NCBI GenBank assembly: GCA_027313705.1
Contig: DAHVDE010000077.1
Location: 1 to 56,856 of the forward strand
Direction of reading: 5' to 3'
Length of the DNA: 56,856 nucleotides
From: Actinomycetota bacterium
GTDB taxonomy: Bacteria; Actinomycetota; Actinomycetes; Streptosporangiales; Streptosporangiaceae
The notes under the pieces are model-generated. The model was not told the DNA's origin, ran no database searches, and saw only the letters and a list, made by a program, of their open reading frames with translations. This document shows, piece by piece, positions 1 through 9,169 of the stretch. The translations under genes were made by a program, and so were the position numbers. Within the stretch, counting starts at the first letter, position 1. Each line of letters starts with the position of its first letter.

Positions 1-83
1 CGACCAGTCTCCTGAGCTCAGCCATCGGCAACTTGCCGCCGCCGCCTACATTGATGCCGCGAAGCAAGGCAACATGGGTCGGC

Positions 84-2579
84 ATGAGCCAATCTTGCCA
101 GCAGCCTCCCTCGCCGGCACCCGCATCCGGCGTGTACGCGCTGCTGACCGACGGGACCACGGTGCTGATCAGGCCGGCCGGCCCTGCCGACGAGGCCGCC
201 GTGCGCCTGATGCACGAGCAGATGTCGCCCGACAACATCTACTTCCGCTTCTTCAACGTCAGCAAGCTGTCCGCCGTGCGCGAGGCCAAGCGGGTGACCA
301 GGCCGGCCAGCCGCGACCACGGCGCCCTGCTCGCCTGGCTCGGCGACCGGCTGGTCGGCCTGGCCAGCTACGAGCCAGCCGACGAGCCAGGGGTTGCCGA
401 GATCGCCTTCGCGGTGACCGACGACATGCACGGCCGCGGCGTCGCCACCTTGCTGCTCGACCACCTGATCTCCGAAGGCAGGCTGCGCGGCCTGCGCGCC
501 TTCAGTGCCCAGACACTGGCAAGCAACGCGGCCATGCTCCGGGTCTTCGCGGGCGCCGGCCTGGCCGCCAAGCGGCGGGTCTCGCACGGCGTCATCGACC
601 TGACGTTCCCGCTGCCGATCGATGAGGCCAGCGAGGCGCTGCGTGACTACCTCGACACGGTGTCGCTGCGGGAACGCCAAGCCGACATCGCCAGCCTGCG
701 CTACCTGCTCGAGCCACGTTCGGTAGCGGTCATCGGCGCCAGCAGGAACCCGGCTGGAGTCGGCCACGCGATCCTCAGGAACATCGTCACCGCCGGCTTT
801 CGCGGCCAGATCTTCGTGATCAACCCGCGCGCCGGCACTATCGAGGGCCTTCCCTGCCTGCCATCGATCTCCGAGGTGCCGCAGCCGCCAGATGTGGTGG
901 TCATCGCCGTGCCCGCGGCCGGTGTCGTCGAAGTGGCAAGGGAGTGCGGCCTGGCCGGAGCCAGGGCACTGGTGATCGTCACCGCCGGGATCGACGTGGC
1001 CACCGGCTCTGAACTGCTCGCCACCTGCCGGCAGCACGGCATGCGCCTGGTCGGGCCGAACTGCTTCGGGATAGCCGTGCCGCGCCTCGGCCTGTCCGCC
1101 ACCTTCGCTGGGGCGACCCCGCCAGCGGGGAAGGCCGGCCTGATCGTGCAGTCAGGCGGCATCGGCATCGCGGTGCTCGAGCACCTGTCACGGCTCGGCA
1201 TCGGCGTGTCGTCGTTCGCCTCCGTCGGCGACAAGTTCGACGTGTCAAGCAACGACCTGCTGATGTGGTGGGAGCAGGACCAGGTCACCAGGCTCGGCAT
1301 CCTCTACGTTGAGTCTTTCGGCAGCCCGCGCAAGTTCGCCAGCACCGCGCGCCGGGTGGGCAGGCAGTTCCCTGTTCTCACCGTCATCGGCGGCCGTTCC
1401 CCGGCCGGGCGCCAGGCGGCGGCTTCGCACACGACGCCGCCGCCAGACGCGACCGCCACCACCGCGCTGATCACCCAGGAGGCGCTCTTCGGCCAGGCGG
1501 GCGTCATCGCCGCCACCAGTCTCGGCGAACTGGTCGATACGGCGGCGCTGCTGGCCGCTCAACCACTGCCGCGCGGCAACCGCGTCGGCATCGTGACCAA
1601 CGCGGGCGGTGCCGGGGTGCTTGCCGCCGATGCCTGCGGCGAGCACGGCTTGCGGGTCGCGACGCTATCCGGTCCGGTCATCGACCGGCTTACCGAACTG
1701 CTCCCTGGCGGCGCGGTCGTGGCCGGCCCGGTAGATGCCACTCCGGTGGTCGACGGCGACTCATTCCGTTCCTGCCTCGAGATCGTCGCGGGCGACGACG
1801 AGGTTGACACGGTCATGGCGGTCACGGTGCGAACGGCGCTAGGCGATCTGGCACCGCAGGTCACGGTCGCTGGCCTGGCCAAGCCACTGGTAGCCGTCAT
1901 GCTTGACCAGCAGGAGTCGGTACGGCTGCTGCACGGCGCCGAACATCAGGTGCCCGCGTACCTGTATCCGGAGAGCGCGGCCCGCGCGCTCGGGCATGCC
2001 GTCAGGTACGCGAACTGGCTGGCGAGCAGCCCCGGCGTGATACCAGAACTGGACGGCATCGACGCCGGCCGCGCTCGCGCGATCGTGGCGGACTTCCTGG
2101 CCGGCCAGCGACTCGGCGGCTGGCTGCCGGCCGGCCTGGTGGCCGGCTTGCTCGGCTGTTACGGGATCAGGCAGAGCGATCAGGCCGGCCAGGCGGGCAT
2201 CGAGGTGCGCGTCGCCGTCATGAACGAGCCTGTGTTCGGTCCCGTCGTCGTCTTCGGCGCCAGCGGTCCGGTCTCCTCCGTGCTCGAAGACAAGATCGCC
2301 AGGCTGACTCCGCTCACCGATACGGACGCGGCCGAGATGATCTCGGGCCTTCAGGCGGCGCCGCTGCTGCTCGGCCAGCGCGGCGGGAGCGCTGTGCGGA
2401 CCGAGGCGATCACCGGCCTGCTGCTGCGGGTCTCCAGGCTGGCCGACGACCTTGCCGAGATAGCCGAGCTTGACCTGCACCCGGTCATCGCGAGCGCCTC
2501 GGGTGCCGCAGTGACCGCGGCCAGGATCCGGCTGACCCCGGTCGAGCCCGCCGATCCTTTCCTGCGGCGCCTCAGATAG
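84..2579 (+). CDS. GNAT / acyl-CoA synthetase-like fusion (Pat-like), incomplete ATP-grasp
   Basis: Fusion resembling Pat-type protein lysine acetyltransferases. An N-terminal GNAT domain covers about residues 15-180, with the acetyl-CoA loop GRGVAT near residue 118. A Rossmann CoA-binding domain follows (SVAVIGAS near 215), then a succinyl-CoA-ligase-like domain containing SHTT. In the family the C-terminal part is an ATP-grasp domain opened by a YGI motif, a lysine-bearing nucleotide-binding subdomain, and a tail with DPVFGPVV. Here GCYGIR is followed within about ten residues by the tail (NEPVFGPVV ... LDLHPVI), so roughly 70-80 residues are missing in frame. The acetyltransferase part looks intact; a synthetase activity is unlikely. 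ATG at 84 is preferred over the in-frame ATG at 33 because GNAT homology begins soon after it. Confidence 0.85.
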   Translation: MSQSCQQPPSPAPASGVYALLTDGTTVLIRPAGPADEAAVRLMHEQMSPDNIYFRFFNVSKLSAVREAKRVTRPASRDHGALLAWLGDRLVGLASYEPADEPGVAEIAFAVTDDMHGRGVATLLLDHLISEGRLRGLRAFSAQTLASNAAMLRVFAGAGLAAKRRVSHGVIDLTFPLPIDEASEALRDYLDTVSLRERQADIASLRYLLEPRSVAVIGASRNPAGVGHAILRNIVTAGFRGQIFVINPRAGTIEGLPCLPSISEVPQPPDVVVIAVPAAGVVEVARECGLAGARALVIVTAGIDVATGSELLATCRQHGMRLVGPNCFGIAVPRLGLSATFAGATPPAGKAGLIVQSGGIGIAVLEHLSRLGIGVSSFASVGDKFDVSSNDLLMWWEQDQVTRLGILYVESFGSPRKFASTARRVGRQFPVLTVIGGRSPAGRQAAASHTTPPPDATATTALITQEALFGQAGVIAATSLGELVDTAALLAAQPLPRGNRVGIVTNAGGAGVLAADACGEHGLRVATLSGPVIDRLTELLPGGAVVAGPVDATPVVDGDSFRSCLEIVAGDDEVDTVMAVTVRTALGDLAPQVTVAGLAKPLVAVMLDQQESVRLLHGAEHQVPAYLYPESAARALGHAVRYANWLASSPGVIPELDGIDAGRARAIVADFLAGQRLGGWLPAGLVAGLLGCYGIRQSDQAGQAGIEVRVAVMNEPVFGPVVVFGASGPVSSVLEDKIARLTPLTDTDAAEMISGLQAAPLLLGQRGGSAVRTEAITGLLLRVSRLADDLAEIAELDLHPVIASASGAAVTAARIRLTPVEPADPFLRRLR

Positions 2580-2790
2580 GCCAGATACGTGCCGGACCTG
2601 CCCGTCAGCCGGGCCTTATCGGCGCGGTTTTCCTGCCGATTTCCGCACCGGCTCAGGAAACTCAGCCTGGACTCAGAAAGTCGGGCCAGATCCCAGGAAA
2701 GTCAATGACAATCCTGGCTTGCCCCTCAGCGTGCCAAACGTAATCTTGCAGCGCTTCGTCAGGTGACGGAGCAACCTCCTACTAGAAAAC

Positions 2791-3897
2791 GTGAGGTTCA
2801 CGCAAATGTTCAGACGTCCGATGGCGAGGCTCGCCTTCACGGTGGCCGCGGCTGGCACGATCTGCGCACTCGGCGCGAGCGCCGCGAGCGCGGTGCCGAG
2901 CGCGTCCTGGTCAGGCCCTAAGGGCCTGGTTCCCGGCGCGATTACGAACGACACCCCGGCGATCAGTTCGATCACCTTCCCCGGCACCGGCGGCACCGGC
3001 CTCATCGTGGGCTGGCGTCAGCGTGCCAGAGCCGGGCACATCTTCTACAAGTACCGGACCGCTGGACTGAACAAGGGTCGCTGGAGCAAGGTCGCCGAAT
3101 TGCCTGGCGACACGGCCATCACAAGCTCGGCACCGGTGTTCCGTTCCTACATTGACCCTTACGGCCAGAATGCGATCCTTGCGATGTGGACCGGTCACGC
3201 TGACCACCACATCTGGTACGAGCAGGGCGAGACGCGAGCCGACGGCACGATCTCATGGACTCGTGCCACCATCTTGCCTGGCAAGGTGAAGTACACCGAC
3301 ACGATCAACGCTCCGGCGGTTCAGTTCACCAACGCCGTCTACCGGGTCGTAGTGTCCTGGCGCGGACCGGCGAACCACATCAGGTTCACCGTCGGAACCC
3401 CGCACCATCGCGGCTTCACCTGGAGTGACTCCGCCGTGGTTCCTGGCGCGCCGGTGACCAAGGGTTGCAAGGGCGCACCGTGCACGGCCGCGACTCCGGC
3501 CCTGGCCGAGATGCAGACCGGCTCCGCAACGGGCACCTTGTACTTCTTCTGGCGCCAGCACAGCACCGACAAATTGCTTTACAGCACCACGCCGGACACT
3601 GCCGCCAACCTGGCCAAGCCAGTCTTCACCAGCCCGGCGCAGGTTCCTGGCGCCGCCAGCCTGGAAGGCCCGGCCGCCGCGGACAGCACGCTGACCGGTT
3701 TCGGCCCGCTGCTGCTCGTATACAAGACGCCAAGGTCGACTCTCGTCAAGTTCCAGACGCTCAGCGGCGGTGCCTGGACCACCCCGGCGGTGATCAAGAC
3801 CGTCTGGACCGCCGTGTCACCCGCACTGTCCCAGAACGTGCTCGCGACCACCAGGCCGTCCGCTGACGGCAACATCGTCCTCCACATCTACAGCTGA
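2791..3897 (+). CDS. Secreted protein of unknown function
   Basis: A Sec-type signal peptide is clear: basic start (MFRRPMARLA), hydrophobic core (FTVAAAGTICALGA), and an AxA cleavage site at ASA|VPS. The mature part of about 330 residues is rich in repeated Trp/Gly/Thr blocks such as IVGWRQRA, ILAMWTGHADHHIWY, VVSWRGPANHI and YFFWRQHSTD, spaced about 50-60 residues. That spacing suggests a beta-propeller or sialidase-like repeat fold. No catalytic signature was recognised. GTG at 2791 gives the listed start; the ATG at 2806 is an equally good choice. A perfect hairpin ends the gene. Function is unknown. Confidence 0.8.
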   Translation: MRFTQMFRRPMARLAFTVAAAGTICALGASAASAVPSASWSGPKGLVPGAITNDTPAISSITFPGTGGTGLIVGWRQRARAGHIFYKYRTAGLNKGRWSKVAELPGDTAITSSAPVFRSYIDPYGQNAILAMWTGHADHHIWYEQGETRADGTISWTRATILPGKVKYTDTINAPAVQFTNAVYRVVVSWRGPANHIRFTVGTPHHRGFTWSDSAVVPGAPVTKGCKGAPCTAATPALAEMQTGSATGTLYFFWRQHSTDKLLYSTTPDTAANLAKPVFTSPAQVPGAASLEGPAAADSTLTGFGPLLLVYKTPRSTLVKFQTLSGGAWTTPAVIKTVWTAVSPALSQNVLATTRPSADGNIVLHIYS

Positions 3898-3917
3898 GCC
3901 TTCTCGGCTGACCAAGC

Positions 3918-3960
3918 CGGATCCGGGCACCGGGTTCCTCGTACCTGGTGCCCGGATCCG
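3918..3960 (+). terminator. Strong hairpin, probable terminator of the secreted-protein gene
   Basis: GGATCCGGGCACC (3919-3931) pairs perfectly with GGTGCCCGGATCC (3947-3959), extended by C3918-G3960. The loop can add three further pairs. There is no U tract, which is usual for actinobacterial hairpin terminators. The right arm contains a GTG in frame with hypF, which argues against that GTG as a start. Confidence 0.75.
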
Positions 3961-3983
3961 CCATGACGGGCCAGACTCAGATC

Positions 3984-6254
3984 ATGAGCCGGCGCATCAG
4001 GACCCGCCTTCGAGTCGAGGGCATCGTCCAGGGCGTCGGCTTCCGTCCTTTCCTTTATGGCCTGGCTACCGGCCTTGACCTGGCCGGACTGGTCGGCAAC
4101 GACGTGGCGGGCGTCTTCGCGGAAGTGGAGGGCGACCCGGCCGCGATCGAGTGCTTCTTGCAGGCGCTGCGCACTCAGGCACCGCCGCTGGCGCGCATCG
4201 AGCGCATCACCGCGAGCCCGATGCCCGCGCAAGGCGCGACTGGCTTCCGCATCGTGGCCAGCCCGCCTGGCGGCGAGCGCCGCACTCCCATCTCGGCCGA
4301 CGCGGCGACTTGCGACGACTGCCTGGCCGAGCTTTTTGACCCGGCCGACCGGCGGTACGGCTACCCGTTCGTCAACTGCGTGAACTGCGGTCCTCGGTTC
4401 ACGATCATCAAGGACCTGCCCTACGACCGGGAGTTCACCACGATGGCCGCCTTCACGATGTGCCAGTCGTGCGCGGCCGAGTATCACGACCCGGCCGACC
4501 GCAGGTTCCACGCCCAGCCCACCTGCTGCCCGGCCTGCGGGCCGAGCCTCTGGTTCACCGCGAGCCCGAGTACCGGCACGGTGTCGCCGGTACTCGCGGC
4601 CGCCGAACTGCTGCTAGGCGGGGGAATCCTGGCGGTGAAAGGGCTCGGCGGCTATCACCTGGCCGGCGACGCGACCAGCGAGGCGGCTGCCGCGAGACTG
4701 CGCGCGCGCAAGCACAGGGAGGCAAAGCCCTTCGCCGTCATGGCGGCCTCGGTCGCCGAGGCGGACAAATTCCTCGAAATTGACCAGGCCGCCGAGTCGC
4801 TGCTCACCAGCCGTGCCCGGCCAATCGTGCTGCTGCCCGCGCGGTCACGCTCGGCTATCGCGCCCGCCGTTGCCCCTGGCAATAGCCGCCTCGGTGTCAT
4901 GCTGCCCTACACCCCGCTTCATCACCTGCTGCTCCGCGCGGTTGCCAGGCCGATCATCTTGACCAGCGGCAACCTGCCCGACGAGCCGATTGCCTACACA
5001 GACGACGAGGCACTGGACCGCCTGGCGGGCATCGCCGATGCGTTCCTCGGCCATGACCGCGCCATCCACGTCAGGACCGACGACTCGGTCCTGCGCCCGT
5101 TCCGCGGCAGGCCGGTCATGATCAGGCGGGCGCGCGGTTACGCGCCGGAGCCGCTGCAGGTGCCGGTGACTTTCGGCCGGCCGGTGCTCGCCTGCGGCGC
5201 GGAACTCAAGAGCACCTTCTGCCTGGCCAAAGCCGACCGCGCGATCCTCTCGCACCACCTGGGCGACCTGGAGAACGTGGCCACGCTGGCTTCGTTCACA
5301 GCAGGCATCGAGCATTTCACGAAGCTATTCGACATCAGCCCGCAGGTGATCGCCCACGACTTGCACCCGGAGTACCTGTCGACCAAGTACGCGCTCGGCC
5401 TGGCCGAGCGTGATCCCGCGCTGCGGCTCGCCGGAGTTCAGCACCACCATGCCCACATCGCCTCTTGCCTGGCCGACAACGGCTTCGCGGCCGGCGACGT
5501 GATCGGCGTAGCGTTCGACGGCACCGGATACGGCCCGGACGGCACGATCTGGGGCGGCGAGTTCCTGACCGGCGGGCTGGCGGCTATGGAGCGGGCAGGT
5601 CACCTGGAGCCGGTGCCGATGCCGGGCGGGGCGGCCGCGATCAGGCATCCGTGGCGCATGGCCGCGGCTTACCTGGACGCCGCCTTTCCTTGCGGCGTAC
5701 CTGACCTCGCGGTGCGCCGCAGGCACGCCGATCGGTGGGACGCGGTAACGGCGCTGGCCAGGCGCGCGGTGAACGCGCCGCTCACCTCAAGCGCCGGCCG
5801 GCTGTTCGACGCGGTCGCCGCGATTGTCGGGGTCAGGGACTCGGTCAGCTACGAAGGTCAGGCCGCGATCGAACTCGAGCAGCTAGCCGCCGCCGGCTGC
5901 CACGGCCGCTACCAGGTGCAGGTTCGCGACGGCGACCTCCTGGTCCTGCCTGGCGCCGACCTGGTCCGCGCCGTGGTCGAAGACCTGACCGCGGGGACTG
6001 ACCGCGAAGTGATCGCCGCCAGGTTTCACCTGACGCTTGCCGACCTGATCACCGCGACCTGCGTGACCTTGCGGGAGGCGACCGGACTTGGCACGGTCGC
6101 CATGTCCGGCGGTGTATTCCAGAACCAGCTACTGCTCGAACTGGCTGTCACCGGCCTGGAAGCCGCCGCGTTCACCGTGCTCACGCACTCCCGTGTCCCC
6201 TGCAACGACGGCGGCATCAGCCTCGGCCAAGCCGTAATCGCCGCGGTCACCTAA
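3984..6254 (+). CDS. hypF: Carbamoyltransferase HypF, [NiFe]-hydrogenase maturation
   Basis: HypF converts carbamoyl phosphate and ATP to a carbamoyl adenylate and transfers the carbamoyl group to the C-terminal Cys of HypE, the source of the CN ligands. Domain order is complete. The acylphosphatase domain carries VQGVGFRPF near residue 14. Two zinc-finger pairs follow (CDDC, CVNC, CQSC, CPAC). Then come a YrdC-like domain (KPFAVMA, LGVMLPYTPLHHLLL) and a Kae1-like domain (HHHAHIASC, GVAFDGTGYG, SGGVFQNQ). Length is about 756 residues, normal for the family. ATG 3984 is chosen; ATG 3963 is possible, and GTG 3948 lies inside a hairpin. The gene converges on the hypA-to-yceI operon. Confidence 0.96.
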   Translation: MSRRIRTRLRVEGIVQGVGFRPFLYGLATGLDLAGLVGNDVAGVFAEVEGDPAAIECFLQALRTQAPPLARIERITASPMPAQGATGFRIVASPPGGERRTPISADAATCDDCLAELFDPADRRYGYPFVNCVNCGPRFTIIKDLPYDREFTTMAAFTMCQSCAAEYHDPADRRFHAQPTCCPACGPSLWFTASPSTGTVSPVLAAAELLLGGGILAVKGLGGYHLAGDATSEAAAARLRARKHREAKPFAVMAASVAEADKFLEIDQAAESLLTSRARPIVLLPARSRSAIAPAVAPGNSRLGVMLPYTPLHHLLLRAVARPIILTSGNLPDEPIAYTDDEALDRLAGIADAFLGHDRAIHVRTDDSVLRPFRGRPVMIRRARGYAPEPLQVPVTFGRPVLACGAELKSTFCLAKADRAILSHHLGDLENVATLASFTAGIEHFTKLFDISPQVIAHDLHPEYLSTKYALGLAERDPALRLAGVQHHHAHIASCLADNGFAAGDVIGVAFDGTGYGPDGTIWGGEFLTGGLAAMERAGHLEPVPMPGGAAAIRHPWRMAAAYLDAAFPCGVPDLAVRRRHADRWDAVTALARRAVNAPLTSSAGRLFDAVAAIVGVRDSVSYEGQAAIELEQLAAAGCHGRYQVQVRDGDLLVLPGADLVRAVVEDLTAGTDREVIAARFHLTLADLITATCVTLREATGLGTVAMSGGVFQNQLLLELAVTGLEAAAFTVLTHSRVPCNDGGISLGQAVIAAVT

Positions 6255-6266
6255 CCGGCGCGAACA

Positions 6267-6281
6267 GCCGGCCAGGCCGGC
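6267..6281. terminator. GC hairpin between convergent hypF and hypA
   Basis: GCCGGC-CAG-GCCGGC forms a six-pair all-GC stem with a three-base loop between the two convergent stop codons. It could terminate both transcripts. There is no U tract, and such short GC palindromes also arise by chance in this DNA. Confidence 0.4.
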
Positions 6282-6327
6282 CAGCCAGTCATGCCAGCGC
6301 CGTCGCAGCCGCAGGTTGCGCACACGC

Positions 6328-6657
6328 TCAGGCCACCTGCACCGAGATGATCCGCAGGTCGGCACCGGACAGGACGGCCACCTCAGCGCTGCCGCACGGG
6401 CAGAGGGCGACCGGCCACTCCGGCTCGAACTCGGCACCGCAGGCATGGCACCGGGCGCGGGCCGGAACCTGCAGTATCTCCAGGCTGGCTCCCTCCAGGT
6501 TCGTGCCCTCGGTGACCAGGTCAAAGCAGAACCGCACCGAGTCGGCCACTACCCCTGACATCGCACCGATCTCCAGGCGCACGTTAGTGATCGTGACATC
6601 GGGCAGCCGCTCGGTCACCGCCGCCAGCACGCTTTCCGTAATCGCCAGTTCATGCAT
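6328..6657 (-). CDS. hypA: Hydrogenase nickel-incorporation protein HypA
   Basis: HypA is the nickel chaperone that hands Ni to the hydrogenase large subunit, normally with the GTPase HypB. The start MHELAIT carries the N-terminal Met-His-Glu nickel site. The zinc domain shows CHAC followed by LCPCG. The second pair is C-x-C, one residue shorter than the common C-x2-C. Length is 109 residues, typical. An upstream in-frame ATG would start MLTEP, but the MHEL start is required for nickel binding. It is the last gene of the operon, eight bases after hypE. No hypB follows; hypF converges instead. Confidence 0.93.
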   Translation of the reverse strand: MHELAITESVLAAVTERLPDVTITNVRLEIGAMSGVVADSVRFCFDLVTEGTNLEGASLEILQVPARARCHACGAEFEPEWPVALCPCGSAEVAVLSGADLRIISVQVA

Positions 6658-6665
6658 CGGTTCCG

Positions 6666-7742
6666 TCAGCAAATCCTCGGGAGCGGATCACCAACCAGGA
6701 GGTCCACAATCCTGGTGCCACCGAAAGAGGTGCGCAGGGAAACGATGCCCTTAGGCCCGGCCGTGACGTGCCCGATGATCGTCGCCTGTGCTCCCGCCTG
6801 GTGTGCGCGCAAGGCGCCGAGCGCGACGTCGGCAACCGCCCCGTCGACAACCACCACCATCTGGCCCTCGCAGGCCACGTACATGGGGTCGATGCCGAGC
6901 AACTCGGCCGCGCCGCGAACCGGGTCGCGGACCGGAATCGCCTCCTCGCTCACCAGCACGCCGACGTCGGCCGCCCTGGCGATCTCGTTGAGTATCGTCG
7001 CGACGCCGCCCCTGGTGACGTCGCGCAGCGCCCGCACGCCGGTCGTGACACCGAGCAGGCTCCCGACCAGGCCGTTCAGCGGTGCGGTGTCAGAGGTGAC
7101 GTCGGCCTCGAGGTCAAGTTCGCCCCTGGCCAGCATGATCGTGATGCCGTGATCACCGATCGGGCCGCTCACGATGATCGCGTCACCCGGTCTGGCCCGT
7201 GCGACTCCCAGGTCGAGGCCAGCCGCGATCAAGCCGACCCCCGCGGTATTGATGTAACAGCCGTCGGCTTTGCCGCGCTGCACCACCTTGGTGTCACCGG
7301 TCACGATCCGCACGCCGGCCTGCCTGGCGGCTCGCGCCATCGAGGCGGTGATCTTGGTCAGGCTCTCGACGGGGAAGCCCTCTTCGAGAATGAACCCAGC
7401 CGACAGGTAAAGCGGGGTCGCTCCGGTCATCGCCAGGTCGTTGACCGTGCCGTTCACGGCTAGATCCCCGATGTTGCCGCCAGGGAAGAACAACGGCGAG
7501 ACCACGTAAGAGTCGGTAGTGAACCCCAGCCGCGACCGGCCGACCTGCAGCCTCGCCCCGTCTTCGAGCGGCGCGAGCAGCGGGTTATCGAAGGCGTCCA
7601 GAAAGACGGCCTCGATCAGGGAATGGGTCGCCTTGCCTCCGGCACCGTGCGACATGGTGATCCGGTCTTCCCGCACCCTGGCGCGCGCCCTCCTGGTGCG
7701 GTCGATCCGCTCCAGCACCAGGTCTTCCCGCACCCCGGTCAT
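6666..7742 (-). CDS. hypE: Hydrogenase maturation protein HypE
   Basis: HypE dehydrates the thiocarbamate made by HypF on its C-terminal Cys to a thiocyanate, then donates CN to HypC-HypD. It belongs to the PurM/AIR-synthase fold. Early ITMSHGAGGKATHSLI, the ATP-binding DLAVNGTVNDLAM segment, and the obligatory C-terminal PRIC are all present, so the active-site Cys is intact. Length is 358 residues. The ATG overlaps the hypD stop as ATGA (7739-7742), a sign of translational coupling. A longer open frame continues upstream but only through hypD-antiphase sequence. Confidence 0.96.
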   Translation of the reverse strand: MTGVREDLVLERIDRTRRARARVREDRITMSHGAGGKATHSLIEAVFLDAFDNPLLAPLEDGARLQVGRSRLGFTTDSYVVSPLFFPGGNIGDLAVNGTVNDLAMTGATPLYLSAGFILEEGFPVESLTKITASMARAARQAGVRIVTGDTKVVQRGKADGCYINTAGVGLIAAGLDLGVARARPGDAIIVSGPIGDHGITIMLARGELDLEADVTSDTAPLNGLVGSLLGVTTGVRALRDVTRGGVATILNEIARAADVGVLVSEEAIPVRDPVRGAAELLGIDPMYVACEGQMVVVVDGAVADVALGALRAHQAGAQATIIGHVTAGPKGIVSLRTSFGGTRIVDLLVGDPLPRIC

Positions 7743-8866
7743 GACCGGCTCGCCTCCTTGACCCTGGTCCGCCGGATCCTGCCGTAGTTGTAGTAGGCCG
7801 CGCAGGCGCCTTCCTGGGAGACCATGCAGGTGCCGATCGGGCTCTCCGGGGTGCACGCGGTGCCGAATATCTTGCATTCCCACGGCTTGAGCACGCCCTT
7901 GAGCACTTCGCCGCACTGGCACGCCTTGGGGTCGGCGACCCTGACCCCTGGCACGCCGAACAGAAGTTCCGCGTCGTAGCCGGAGTACTCGGCCCTGACC
8001 TTGAGCGCCGAGTGCGAGATGAAACCGAGGCCACGCCATTCGAAGTACGGCCGAAGTTCCATGGTCTGGCCGATCACCTTGAGCGCGGTGGCGTTGCCGT
8101 CCCATGGCACCACGCGCGAGTACTGGTTCGCCACCTTCGACTCGCCGCCGCGAAGCTGCGCCATCAGCAGGTAGATGGACTGCAGCAGGTCGAGAGGCTC
8201 GAACCCGGCGACCACGACCGGCTTGCCGTAGTCACGCGCGATGAACTCGTAGGGCCGGCAGCCGATCACGGCCGAGACGTGACCGGGGCCGATGAAGCCA
8301 TCGAGCCGCAGGTCGGGAGAGTCGAGAATGGCCTTGATGGCCGGGACGATCGTGACGTGATTGCAGAAGACGGAAAAGTTGCCGATCCCGGCCTGCGCAG
8401 CCCGCAGCAAGGTCATGGCGGTCGATGGCGCGGTGGTCTCGAAGCCGATCGCCATGAAAACGACCCGGCGGCCGGGATTCTGCCTGGCTATCTTCAGCGA
8501 GTCCAGCGGCGAGTAGACCATCCGGATGTCGGTGCCGCGAGCCTTGGCGTCGAAGAACGAGCCGTTGCTGCCAGGCACGCGCATCATGTCACCGAACGAG
8601 GTCATGATCACGTCTGGCTCTGCCGCCAGCGCCATCGCGTCGTCGATACGGCCCATCGGGATCACGCACACCGGGCAGCCAGGGCCGTGCACCATCGTGA
8701 TCTGCTCGGGCAGGTAGTCCTCGAGTCCGTGCTTGTAGATGGTGTGGGTGTGCCCTCCGCACACCTCCATCAGCTTGTACTGCCTGCCTGGCTCGCACAA
8801 TGCGCTGATCTTGGCGGCTAGCGCCCTGGCCTTGCCGCCGTCGCGGAACTCATCGACGAATCGCAT
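7739..8866 (-). CDS. hypD: Hydrogenase formation protein HypD
   Basis: HypD is the [4Fe-4S] scaffold on which Fe(CN)2CO is assembled with HypC. Visible conserved motifs are EVCGGHTHTIYKHG, HGPGCPVC, GFETTAP, and the C-terminal Cys-rich cluster-binding region (CQCGEVLKG, then CTPESPIGTC and EGACAAYYNYG). Length is 375 residues. ATG 8866 is preceded by a G-rich Shine-Dalgarno run (AGGGGGGC). The gene sits between hypC (19 bases upstream) and hypE (four-base overlap). Confidence 0.96.
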   Translation of the reverse strand: MRFVDEFRDGGKARALAAKISALCEPGRQYKLMEVCGGHTHTIYKHGLEDYLPEQITMVHGPGCPVCVIPMGRIDDAMALAAEPDVIMTSFGDMMRVPGSNGSFFDAKARGTDIRMVYSPLDSLKIARQNPGRRVVFMAIGFETTAPSTAMTLLRAAQAGIGNFSVFCNHVTIVPAIKAILDSPDLRLDGFIGPGHVSAVIGCRPYEFIARDYGKPVVVAGFEPLDLLQSIYLLMAQLRGGESKVANQYSRVVPWDGNATALKVIGQTMELRPYFEWRGLGFISHSALKVRAEYSGYDAELLFGVPGVRVADPKACQCGEVLKGVLKPWECKIFGTACTPESPIGTCMVSQEGACAAYYNYGRIRRTRVKEASRS

Positions 8867-8885
8867 GAACACGCCCCCCTGGCTC

Positions 8886-9158
8886 CTATTCGATGCGCGA
8901 CTCGGCGAGCGCCGCGAGCTCGTCGTCATAGGCCTGGCCGATCCCCTCGAGGAGTTCGAGCGCGGCGGCGGCCTCGTCCTCATCGATTTTCGACAGCGCG
9001 AAACCTACGTGGATAAGCACCCATTCGCCCGGCTCTGGCACGTCGTCGGCGAGCAGGCCCACATTGATCACCCGGCGTACGCCGCTGACGTCGACCTTGG
9101 CAAGATCGGGCTGACCGGGCAGGAACTCGATCACCTCGCCTGGAATGCCAAGACACAT
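8886..9158 (-). CDS. hypC: Hydrogenase assembly chaperone HypC
   Basis: HypC carries the Fe(CN)2CO unit from HypD to the large subunit using its N-terminal Cys. The start MCLGIPGEVIEF gives Cys2, and GEWVLIHVGFALSKI is the family's beta-barrel motif. The C-terminus is a helix of acidic and alanine residues. Length is 90 residues. ATG 9158 has AGGGGGCGG just upstream. It lies 11 bases downstream of hupD. A second HypC-like domain occurs in the same operon, fused to a SIS protein. Confidence 0.95.
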   Translation of the reverse strand: MCLGIPGEVIEFLPGQPDLAKVDVSGVRRVINVGLLADDVPEPGEWVLIHVGFALSKIDEDEAAAALELLEGIGQAYDDELAALAESRIE

Positions 9159-9169
9159 GCGACCGCCCC

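Noticed and set aside
18-1037. Long minus-strand open frame over the acetyltransferase gene
   Set aside because: Low-complexity Arg/Gly/Ala translation without homology; the plus-strand frame has clear GNAT and CoA-binding motifs.
7743-8105. Upstream extension of the hypE frame
   Set aside because: Out of phase with hypD, which covers this part with conserved Cys motifs; hypE homology begins at the ATG that overlaps the hypD stop.
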